NCBI RefSeq assembly: GCF_932276165.1
Contig: NC_064000.1
Location: 682,001 to 746,000 of the forward strand
Direction: 5' to 3'
Length of the DNA stretch: 64,000 nucleotides
Origin: Plutella xylostella
Lineage: Eukaryota; Arthropoda; Insecta; Lepidoptera; Plutellidae
Shown here: piece after piece, positions 12,454 to 23,338 of the stretch
Layout: each line of letters starts with the position of its first letter
How positions within the stretch are numbered: the first letter of the stretch is position 1
Notes under the pieces: model-generated
What the model was told of the DNA's origin: nothing
Databases searched by the model: none
What the model saw: only the letters and a program-made list of their open reading frames with translations
Made by a program: the position numbers and the translations under genes

Positions 12454-12701
12454 GGCGCTCTGACCACTGCTGGAGTCGAGGCAGCGTCGAGGTGGCGGCG
12501 GCGCCGGCGTCACGGTGGCGGCGCGGCGGGCGCAGGGAATTTTGTCTCAGTGACAATGTCAAGTTCTTGCCTCGCCTACACCTCGCCCGCGCCGCGACTT
12601 CGCCTCGACTTCTGCAGTAAGCGTCGACGTGGGCTGGTATAGAAGATTAAGAGGAGGTGGGTCTCTTTATCGCCACCGCCTCGACTGTGGAGTGGAGCGC
12701 T
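12454..12701. mobile_element. GC-rich imperfect inverted-repeat element
   Basis: The two ends, ggcgctctgaccactgctgg and ...gtggagtggagcgc, are imperfect inverted complements, each followed inward by GTCGAGG-type repeats. The interior is strongly GC-rich (ggcggcggcgccggcg) in AT-rich surroundings. No clear target duplication. It is probably a MITE; the alternative is a CpG-rich regulatory island. Confidence 0.4.
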
Positions 12702-15472
12702 GTGAAAAAACTTTTTAACGGCTTAGACGATATATATAGAAAAAGAATCGCTTAGAATTTGAGAACACTCTTGCTAACATTATGAACAACCTATGAACAG
12801 AAAAAAATATCGAATATCGATCCTCACAACATAACAGACATACACAAAAACACAGTCTCGTTAAACTTATAACACCCCTTTTTTGCCTCATGATACAAGA
12901 TAGGTATATCTTGTGAATAATGACAAGAACCCCGGTATGCAGAGTGCAGACGGCTCTCTCTGACGGCGCCTTCGATAGCTGATTGCTCGAACATGTAATA
13001 TTGTAATACCAGCGACCATATGGCGATCATGATCTCACTCGTACCTACCTGATTCAGTTAGTTTGAGTTTTTTTCCGAATCGAGCTTTGTGAACAGTGTA
13101 AATAGAGACTAGCTAGAGCCGAGCGTCCTTTAACTCCAAACCTAAATTGTTGCACACACAGTTGATAAGGTATAGGTATTACTAGAGCTTACTCTAATGA
13201 AATACGTAAGCTTTTTACATGATGATGTGACAAGATTATTCGCACCTGAAATAAAATTTACGAATCGCTGACACAGTCAGAAACAGTCGGTTCTAGTTAC
13301 CTATAAGCACACACAGCCACAGTTGTTATACGTTACGTGTATCTACGTTAACCTACTAAAGTGTACGATTTTTTCAAATTTTATTTGTAATACATTCCAC
13401 GTGGTCAGAAATAAAATTTTATTCTATTCTATTCTAAAACACGTGAGAACTTGAGTCTTAGCAATCCGACGTGATTTCGAGAACCGTAAGACAGTGAATC
13501 GGGGCGGCTGAAGATGGACTCGCATATTGGGCAACAAGCTCCAAGCTCTCGCCATATTTGTATGAGCTTTATCACTCGGTCGCACTTTCGGAGCTTTCAT
13601 GCAATGTAAGTATTTTTAGCTGCGTTTAAATTTGTTTCTTAATGTACGGTGTTGAAATTTCAGTGTACATTCAGTCAGTAGTATAGTTATTAAAAAGTTA
13701 TTGAGCTACAAATGTAAGTAAGTATGACACCTTATTTTTTTAGTGGATAAATTTTAGTAAGTACTTATAAATATTGTAGTTGTTATTTCAGAAAAGTGCC
13801 AATTTTTAAGGCTATATAACAGAGGTAGGTACGAGACGAGACAACTCACATTTCAAACGGGGATAAAGTTAAAGAAACAAGTAGGTACCTAGAAGCTATA
13901 CCGCAGTACAAAACGCTTTGCGGTGAAAACTCCGCATTGAGCGGGGAGCGTCTGATAAGTTTGTACTAACTCGTACAACATGTAGGATAGGAACATTGGA
14001 CGAAGAAAAGTTGAATGCCTGCCAGAACGGGGACTTTAACTCCAGCTGACGCGTCAATGGGGGAAATATGATATGCAAGTAGGAATCTAATCTATACAGC
14101 AAATACACTTACACCGTGTAAGTTACACCATATACAGTATACACGCCTGCAAAGAAACCTAACCCCCAATGCCAATGACTTACGGAACGTCAATGGCACG
14201 TGGATCTTTTTCATTGCACGTAAGCCTTACTTACTATGTCTTTGAAAATTGCTCTAGCCAATAAGCTGTTATGGCCGTCGTCGGCGCTGTCGATATTGTG
14301 GAGGAACCCTGGATGAGATCGGCCAAGGGTGGAAGGTGGGGGGGCATGCAAATAAGAAGGCAAGAGTGTTTGGTATGAACAGGCTGATGATGATGAGCTT
14401 ATGGTGATCAATAAAGATTTGTAATCGTTGGCCTATTTGCAGTTGCATTTTGGGTGGCGTCGGTGACCTAGCTTAGGTAGTTACTTTTACAAAGGTAGTT
14501 TAGTACCTTTACAAGTTTATTTAGGTGGTACCACTGGTACCTACCTACGTAGATCCAACATAGTTGAGAATTTGCGAATGAAAAACAATGCTGCCTACCC
14601 AAGAAAAGAAAGTTCAATATTGTACCGTTCGTTCGTATTTGATGAATCAATCAATCACCGGACAATGCACAAATGTGAATGGCATAAAGTTGGGTGAGAC
14701 TTGGCTAGACTGGTCACCAGTTCAGCACCGAGGTAACCTATTAGGTAGGTAGGTACCAAGATTAGGACGACCGGTCCATAAGTCATCAATGGTCCCGCAG
14801 CCCCGCGGCCTTGCGACTATAAGAAGCTAAATCCAAGTAAGTAATTGTGTAATCGGAACTTACTGGTTATAACAGCTTACAAAGTTGGTTGGTGTTGCGG
14901 TGGTCACTATTCTAGTGTGTTCTTCCTCTGTGGGTTAAACACGATTGCTACTAGGTAAGAACATGGAATTATTGGATTAAAATTAAGTTGATGTTGATAA
15001 AAGCTAGGTAGGTTACACTGCAATTAGATAAAAGACCGACCTACTTTACTTACCTATGCAATAAGGTGCAATATGAGAAAGTCACCTTCAGTCAAATTTA
15101 TCTACTTACCTTTATCTGATAAGCAGGTAGGTCGGTACTTTTTCTTACGATTCCCACGTACCTAATAAGTATAAAGAAAGTAAGTATTAAGACTTACTTA
15201 CATAAAGATCTATTTCCTATCCAGCTCACCTGGGAGCAGCAAGAAAAGGCACTTCACTTATCGACATAAATATATCTGCAAAGCAAATAAAAAATACGTA
15301 GGTAGGTATACCTACCTACTACTGTTGTAGTTTGGCTTCCATATTCACTGTGATTATTAAAGTCAATAAATATAATTCACTGTCATTATTAAAGTCACCA
15401 AAAATAATTGCCTATATGTAGGTACAGTTTCAAAATAGTTAATTTTATATTTTTTAGATAATATAATTTTTT

Positions 15473-15994
15473 CATTTGTTAGTCGTATACGTCGAAATCA
15501 AAAAATCCTTATAGCTTTTTACCTTTTCGCATTTCACCTTGATAGTAGCGTTTTTTGTTGTAGCGTATAATATCGGTAGTATATTTTGTTACTAGCATAA
15601 TTATATTTTTAACAGATTTTTACAACAGTAGCAAATTTTTATGTAGCATGTATTATCAATAGCTTATTTATTAAGCTGCATATATTTTGAATAGCAAGTA
15701 AGTATTTTATGTCGCATCTTATTTGGGTCGCATATTGTTGTAGTGTAAAAGAAATATCGCGATTTGTACCTAATAATGCATTACAAACAAATATCTATCA
15801 AGGTGAAAAGCGACTACAGTGAAGGCAGGCAGGAAAGTAAATCTATTATGATTTTTTCGGACAATTGTCAGTAGCGATCAAAAATTATACTATAAGAATA
15901 AAAATCTAATCAGAAATTTTGACATCGCGGCGAAATGCGAATAGGTGAAAAGCTACAAGGATTTTTTGATTTCGAGGTATACGACTAACAAATG
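15473..15994. mobile_element. hAT-like MITE with about 63-bp inverted termini
   Basis: The left terminus CATTTGTTAGTCGTATAC and the right terminus are inverted complements over about 63 bp with only a few mismatches. It is flanked by an identical 8-bp duplication AATTTTTT (15465-15472 and 15995-16002). It is 522 bp long with no transposase ORF. The 8-bp duplication and terminal CA fit hAT, though the T-rich duplication is low in complexity. Confidence 0.75.
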
Positions 15995-17504
15995 AATTTT
16001 TTCATACTTCCCGCACTTTTAAAACGCTATTCCAGCGCCATCTACAAAAGATGACAAATGACGCCAACTCAGTCAAACTCATAATCCTTTACAAGTGAAA
16101 CACCGATTAATAATACAAAAATATCATTAATATAAAGAAAAACAAATAAATCAGTTTTTATATTTATTATTTTATGATTAAAACACTTTTACAATTAAAT
16201 AGTGAATCAATTGAACAGTAAGGCAAACCACTACCAACATTGAAACCTGAAACACCTGTTAAAATAATGTAAAAACTGATATGAATTTATAGTATATTTG
16301 GCGCAATACATTTATAATTAGTGATTGATTAATCATTTGAAAGTAATTTATAACACTTTTACCAAATATACATATTTTTTAACAAAGTTATTTTACAAAC
16401 CGGTACTTTTATTATGGTGGCAGTACTGGATCTGTTTAGTGCGGGGAAGGAGGGGCAGGAAATGCTAACATGGCGTGCGTTTTCGACCAATAGGAGACGA
16501 GCAGACTACCACGCAAATTTAGTGATGTGTACGTTATCTTTTGTAGTATCGATGGGTTTCTGGCATATTTTTCCGGAATTTAGGAACAGTGTTGATGATA
16601 GGAAACAAAAATACTATTGTAAGACATCAGACGCTTGACTTTCATGACATTCCGATTTGTAAGTCCTTAAATCCTTCTTGGTATTCTCCTTCTTCCTAAA
16701 TTCCTAACTTTGTACATCGCATTTATTTTTTGTTTTGATCTCCGTCGATTTTTCCATCGAAATATCGAAGTTTCTCTCGTCGGCGTTGGTCGTAATAATC
16801 CAAAATCTATTCCATGTGTGCTTTTATGAAGTTTTCACTAAACCATTATGGCTTCTACCTAATCAACATAAAATATCTTCCACTGAGAAAATACTACATA
16901 CTTAACTACCGACATAAGCAGTCTTTAAATTATTTAAGCAGCATCGCTTGTATCTAACTTCTGTTAGACTCATACAAGTCAAAATCAAATCAAAAGTTAC
17001 AATAGATATTACCAATGCCATGACTTTCTAACCCAGTTCCTACAGATGGTGCCTTTAAGGGCTGTAAGGATCGTTGTGATAATTTAGTAGGTACCTACTC
17101 CGTTATTGTTAGCACTAGAAGCCCATTTCTAATTATTTAGAACTCTGTACTAACCAAACCAAAGTAAGCAGTAGAAGTCAGTTTCTAATTAAATTAGTTC
17201 TCCGTACATACACAATCAGTAGAATTCCGATCATAAAAAATAAAATTCTATTTTAATATACCTAAAGAAACACTAAATATTGTAGAAGCTCGCTGTAAGT
17301 ATTGCGCATTGCGACAAATATTATCGATAAACTGATACTCCTACTTTACCGACATTGTGCCCATCACTATTACCGTTTTGGCCGAACGGGAAGCGGTGGA
17401 GAAACGAAATCGCATTTATTCTTCGAGCAACCACGAAAGTACGTGGTGCGTGCGGAACAGAATTTTATAGTGTTAAGTAATTTATTAAGTTCAAATCTAT
17501 CAAA

Positions 17505-20500
17505 ATGAGGGAAATCGTGCACATCCAGGCTGGTCAGTGCGGAAACCAAATCGGAGCTAAGGTAAAATTGCACATTCTTTTGTTAATGTTAGCAAAATTT
17601 TGATTTTGGAACAATCGAAGCGGCCGGCATTTTGTGTGACGTTCGTTATGTTGAATTGAATTTAGCCCAATATGTGACTGTTAACTTGTCTTTTCTAAGT
17701 TAAAACTAAATCATTGTCATGAATTAAGCAGTGAACATAGTTTTCTCTGTGTTTTACTGTGAACTTTCCGTTGGGTGTGGCCATTTCGTCTAGCGGTCTT
17801 TGTCATCATCCGCGGCATTCTGACTCACTTTCCCGTGTCAATTTCGTTCCAAAATCATAAATTTTGCAGTTGTATACGTCTTGTGTATGTTTTCATTCGA
17901 TTTATTTCGTTGTAAATAAGTTTAGTTGTATTTTTTTCTGCCATCTGCGGTATCGATCGGTGAAGCCTTCACTGAACTTGGCCACGGTACGCGGTACTTC
18001 CACGTGTTGAAATGCTATTCGCCGGTTTTTGATCTCAATAAGACGCGGCCTTTCTGATTCAGCGTTTTGTGCAATTCTTGCTATCTGTATTGCCTGTAGA
18101 AGGATTCTACTTGGTTGATGGTTGGTAAAAGTGACATGATGTGCCTAAATATTTAGGTACCTACCTATCCTATATGCGAGAATGTCATGTATGGATGTAT
18201 GCGTGTAGGTAGGTAATATTCTATTTCCCTTTATCTGATAATCATAATCCAATAATTCAGATATCGGACACTATAAATACCAATAATAATAGAAATAAGA
18301 AATCAAGCTATTGTAATCTTCCCGCGTTTAAAAAACCGTTGACAGGGCACGCTTATTTTGAATTGAACCCGTCCAAGGCCAACCGTTGCGTCCCCTGATA
18401 AGGGCTTTTCAAATCGACCAATCATAAAGCAGGGAATCGTAACGTTCAAATTTTGAGGCCAACTGCCGCGATGTGCCCACATCTGTTCTTTAACAGAAAA
18501 AAAAGAACAAAAAATAATTGCTTGGTTCCTTTTTTTATACCTACAGTAGCTTAGATCATGAATTTGATGTTGGTTGGTAGTCCTACCTACTTATTTAATT
18601 ACACCGTAGGTATAATAAGAACAGTGTTGTGGAGATCTTTGGGAGGTCAACTTGTGTCAAGCAGCTGATGATTACGAACCCAAGTTGTAGGTAACTAGGT
18701 ATATCCTGCTGAGTAGGTATTTTTTATGCTATCACTCGATATAATTCTGATAGGAGCTGTCATCTGTCATTTCTTGTGATTGGTTAACCGCTGGCCATTT
18801 AGCCCCTGGTTAACCAGCCAAGGAACCCTAAAAAAACGATCGACTTCTGTGTAAACAAAAAATAAATTAGATCACGATCTCATCATCTCACTTACGATTT
18901 GTCATTTATGACTCATGCATTTGTTTAGATTTTGTGACTAAGATGTAGACGAAAACATAATCTGAAATACCTACCTGGCTATTAAGCCAGGCAACGAGTT
19001 TGCCTCACTATTTAGGTACCTTTCATAATCATAAGCCTGAATTTTCTAAACTATACACGAAACCCTGACACGTAGATTCATGTTATCTGCACTCTCGGCC
19101 AATCTCCCCAACCGCTAGCAATTTGCATTTTATGCACGGACAGACAGACGCAGTAAAAAAAGTAATTAGAGCTACGAGTAGCTACATAGGAAGGAAGAGA
19201 GTCGTATGCGCCAGTAGAACACACGGTGCGGTTCAATGACCTCAGACGCTTCCGCGTTGGCTAAAATAAGCAGAGAGGCAAAAAATACAACAGAGTGTTG
19301 GGAAATAAGCGTTTTATGTCGGGAAAATAGGTTTTGGACGGTGCACAGTTTATCGTCCTGTCAGAATGACCGTTTGTTTTGATAGCTGAGCTTCGTTTCG
19401 TTGCTCCTTAAATAGGTACCTAGCTATGTATTCTATTCTTTGGGGGGGTGTTAGTTCCTGAAATTATAAAGATGAAGCTCGGACCTTTCCTCAACACTCT
19501 CATCCTCATCATGCATCTCTGTATTCTCTGTCTTTAGCCTGCAGCGAGGCCACCAAGAGAATCGTAGCAAATTGATGGTTTAGATTTTGCAAGCGTACTT
19601 ATGTACTTTACTTACAATAAAATACTTAATTAGGTACCACTCCTTTAGAAAAATACCAGAAGATCTGCTCTAGTCTGAAACGATCTTCAATAGAGTCAGG
19701 TACATTATTTCTAATAGTATTTCAATATACCAACCTTCTCACTACTTCTTTCATTCATTATTAGCTGAAGTAGTCTAGAAATGATGACATAATGCAGATA
19801 GAATGCAGGAAAAAGTAGTTTCTACAAACACGTGTTGGCAGTTGGCCATCACTCCACTTGCCCCATATTGCCCACCATAGGAAGGTATGATCAGCTCTTG
19901 TGACTTCTGCTGATGCATTTTTTAGATATAAAATCGCTAATACTCTATTCAGATAGGTGTTTGTTTTGGGTTTTCAATGCTCTAGAAAGAGTGCATGTCT
20001 TTGTTTATCCGGTTTGACGTCACTTTTTATCATTAAAGTAAAGATAACAGATACATAATACCTACAGATAATTTATATAGGTGGGTACAGTTTTTAAAAA
20101 TATATCAAACTTTATAATTGATGACTCAAACGTACCTAACTACAACCTAATTGATATACCTCATAGCTGTGAACAATGAACTTGTCCGATCAATAAGTTG
20201 GTTACCTACATACCTTGCTAGGTATATTCCGTTGCCGTCAAGATAAGTGGAGTCCTCAGTGGAAGTAGCATTGGATAACGCGGCATGCATCGAACATGTG
20301 GAATGAATGAGTAATGAATTGCAAATTATCTGTATTTACTCGTACTTCGTCCTCAAAACGTCATTCAGCAATACTTTCGACGCCGAGTACGGACCTCGAC
20401 CCACCTCGCCTTATGGGCAGACAGGCGGGACTAGTTTTCAGATTTAATAAATAATTGCGCACGCTCTCTTCTTATAAGGAGCCGTTACCTAAAGACCACT

Positions 20501-22089
20501 GTAGGCGGACGATTAACTCGCAACCGCTTACGTAATCGATTCTTATTCATCGGTGTCCTTACATGATAGCGTTCTTTATTAGGGATCAATAATACGCGAA
20601 AAAAGTTGGCCTCGCATTTATGCAAATGTATGTACGTAGGAGTCGCTTGTTGTCGGAGCGGTTCCCCGGGCGACGGTGAGTCAGCCTGTGCCAGCCGCCG
20701 CCCCGAGCCCCCGCTAGGACGCGCTCGCACGCTCCTAGTTCTTCATGAATCGTCAACGGCATTTCTTCCCGTCTTACCTAACCATTAATTTGTTTGTTCC
20801 AGTTCTGGGAAATCATCTCCGACGAGCACGGCATCGACCCCACCGGCGCCTACCATGGCGACTCAGACCTGCAGCTGGAGCGCATCAACGTCTACTACAA
20901 TGAGGCCTCCGGCGGCAAGTACGTGCCCCGCGCCATCCTGGTGGACCTGGAGCCCGGCACCATGGACTCTGTCCGCTCCGGACCTTTCGGACAAATCTTC
21001 CGTCCGGACAACTTCGTGTTCGGACAGTCCGGCGCCGGCAACAACTGGGCCAAGGGTCACTACACCGAGGGCGCCGAGCTCGTAGACTCAGTGCTCGATG
21101 TCGTACGCAAAGAGGCCGAGTCCTGCGACTGCCTGCAGGGATTCCAGCTCACACACTCGCTCGGAGGCGGTACCGGCTCTGGAATGGGAACACTCCTTAT
21201 CTCCAAAATCCGTGAAGAATACCCCGACAGAATCATGAACACATACTCCGTAGTACCCTCACCTAAAGTTTCCGACACAGTAGTAGAACCTTACAACGCC
21301 ACTCTCTCAGTCCACCAGCTAGTCGAAAACACAGACGAAACCTACTGTATAGACAACGAAGCTCTCTATGACATCTGCTTCCGCACGCTCAAACTGTCCA
21401 CACCCACGTACGGAGACCTCAACCACCTCGTGTCGCTCACCATGTCCGGTGTCACCACCTGCCTGCGGTTCCCCGGTCAGCTGAACGCTGATCTCCGCAA
21501 GCTGGCCGTCAACATGGTTCCCTTCCCGCGTCTCCACTTCTTCATGCCCGGGTTCGCGCCGCTCACGTCCCGCGGCAGCCAGCAGTACCGCGCGCTGACC
21601 GTGCCCGAGCTCACCCAGCAGATGTTCGACGCCAAGAACATGATGGCGGCTTGCGACCCGCGCCACGGCCGCTACCTCACCGTGGCCGCCATCTTCCGCG
21701 GACGCATGTCCATGAAGGAGGTCGACGAGCAGATGCTCAACATCCAGAACAAGAACTCGTCATACTTCGTCGAATGGATCCCGAACAACGTGAAGACCGC
21801 CGTGTGTGACATTCCCCCCCGTGGCCTCAAGATGGCCGCCACCTTCATCGGCAACTCCACCGCCATCCAGGAGCTGTTCAAGCGCATCTCGGAGCAGTTC
21901 ACCGCTATGTTCAGGCGCAAGGCTTTCTTGCATTGGTACACGGGCGAGGGCATGGACGAGATGGAGTTCACTGAGGCGGAGAGCAACATGAACGACCTGG
22001 TGTCGGAGTACCAGCAGTACCAGGAGGCCACGGCCGACGAGGACGCCGAGTTCGACGAGGAGCAGGAGCAGGAGATCGAAGACAACTAG
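17505..22089 (+). CDS. betaTub56D: Beta-tubulin B (beta1-like), two coding exons
   Basis: Exons 17505-17561 (donor gtaaaa) and 20803-22089 (acceptor ttccag) join in phase 0 after codon 19 to give 447 aa. MREI, the GGGTGSGMG nucleotide loop, a standard M-loop (Gln279) and an acidic tail ending DEEQEQEIEDN are all present. The sequence looks like the ubiquitous insect beta1 class, so the symbol is offered by similarity to fly betaTub56D and not proven. It is coated in gene-conversion signs: long blocks match gene A, and a different block matches gene C. Intron 1 is 3.2 kb. The neighbour on its right, on the opposite strand, is the orotate phosphoribosyltransferase gene. Confidence 0.95.
17562..20802 (+). 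other. Intron 1 of beta-tubulin B (about 3.2 kb)
   Basis: Begins gtaaaa and ends gttccag. No nested gene or complete mobile element recognised. There is a GC-richer patch at about 20640-20740, just upstream of exon 2. Confidence 0.7.
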
Positions 22090-22272
22090 ATCCGCCCCTC
22101 CCCCCCCGCCCGCCACTCCTCAGGACTTCAGTTTCATTTCTTAGCTTCCCCTCTCATGTTGTCCTGCTACACCCCCCCACTCGGTAGGGAGCCCCAGATG
22201 TTGTGACTGCATCGTATTACATTCCCAGTGTTTTTCCTTGACCGAAGAGTCGTTCTCGGATGTTTATTATCT

Positions 22273-22278
22273 AATAAA
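22273..22278 (+). terminator. Candidate polyadenylation signal of beta-tubulin B
   Basis: AATAAA (within ctaataaatac) 184 bp after the stop codon, at a similar distance to the signal in gene A. Confidence 0.5.
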
Positions 22279-22824
22279 TACAAGTCCTCTAGACGCGGCT
22301 TCTTCGCGTTCATTTCTGGTGCTTGAATACACTGATGACACAAAAAAGGAAAAGATCTTTTTTGATAAGGCTGAACTTAAGTTTTTAAACCTAAGTTATT
22401 TTATAATTGTTTATAATTTGTATTAGCTTTTTGTTAATAACAGCATGCATACGTACAACATGTTTTCGAAGACGATCAAAGTTTTAATAATATTCCGCTG
22501 GTGATTAATTAAAACTGCAGTAATTTTATATGGTTGTTTTATTATTGAAAAATTTACCCCGCACACATTTTTATAGGCAAGAATAGGCAGTAGGCAAGCA
22601 TTATTATTATTATTAAACTACAGTACTAAAGTAAAATTTAATTACTTGTAGTGTTGATTGATATAAAAATTACAAAATTCTTGGCTTACCGGCAGCAGCT
22701 AACTAGTCCAAGAGAAGCAATTATGTTCCTTGAACTAGCTCTATCATACTATATGGTCTATAAAATAGGCAGGCCTGAATAAGCTCACTTGACTAACTAA
22801 TGTAATGAACCGTCAATCTTTGAA

Positions 22825-22951
22825 AGAAAGGCCAATTTGAAGAAAGCTAAAACTGAAGTTGGTACTATACACTAGGTGAGTAAGTCTATTTGACAAGGTA
22901 CAAAAGTATAGCGCCAACTTCAGTTTCAGCTTTCTTCAAATTGGCCTTTCT
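22825..22951. repeat. Inverted-repeat hairpin (probable MITE)
   Basis: Arms of about 36 bp, beginning agaaaggccaatttgaagaa and ending in its near-complement, surround a loop of about 55 bp. I see no clear target duplication. It could form a long RNA hairpin in the 3' flank of gene B or of the OPRT gene. Confidence 0.6.
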
Positions 22952-23338
22952 CCGCCGGGGAAACTGTCTTCATTTACATGCCTGCCTTCATTCATTTTCT
23001 TTCTTTCCATATGACTGTGTATGTGTATACTGTTGCTGTACAGATAAAAGACTTGTAATATCTTGAGGACGGAAGGAAAACTAAATGAGAAGACATGGAA
23101 TGGAAAGAGTAGAGGTAGGAGGAACTTTTGCCATTGGGGGAAAAGTGGTCATTTAGATAGATCATGAGACTGATACCATGTAGGTGGGACTCCACAAGGA
23201 CCCATGCTTTATAACTACATCCACCGGAGAAACTTGGTACTTCATATACCTAGTTACATATAATTTAGGTCTTATGTTACCTTTCCTACATAAAATCAAA
23301 CATTACCTAGGTTGAAATTTTCAAGATATAACATAACA

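Larger units (their letters stand above)
10715..17504. other. Spacer between beta-tubulins A and B
   Basis: 3' UTR of gene A, then AT-rich spacer, then the promoter region of gene B. It holds a 114-bp Harbinger-like MITE (11655-11768), a GC-rich inverted-repeat element (12454-12701) and a 522-bp hAT-like MITE (15473-15994). A (TTCTA)n-tailed repeat remnant ends near 13435. A segment around 14265-14405 ending in gatgatgatga resembles a decayed LINE tail. I see no coding gene; ORFs such as 14211-14411 and 16414-16638 have no recognisable domain. Upstream of the gene B ATG (17300-17504) no TATA box is obvious. Confidence 0.5.
22090..23338. other. Convergent 3' flanks of beta-tubulin B and the OPRT gene
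   Basis: Holds the 3' UTRs of two genes that point at each other. The only structured item I see is the inverted repeat at 22825-22951. I specifically looked on the minus strand for an OMP decarboxylase exon and found none. Confidence 0.6.
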
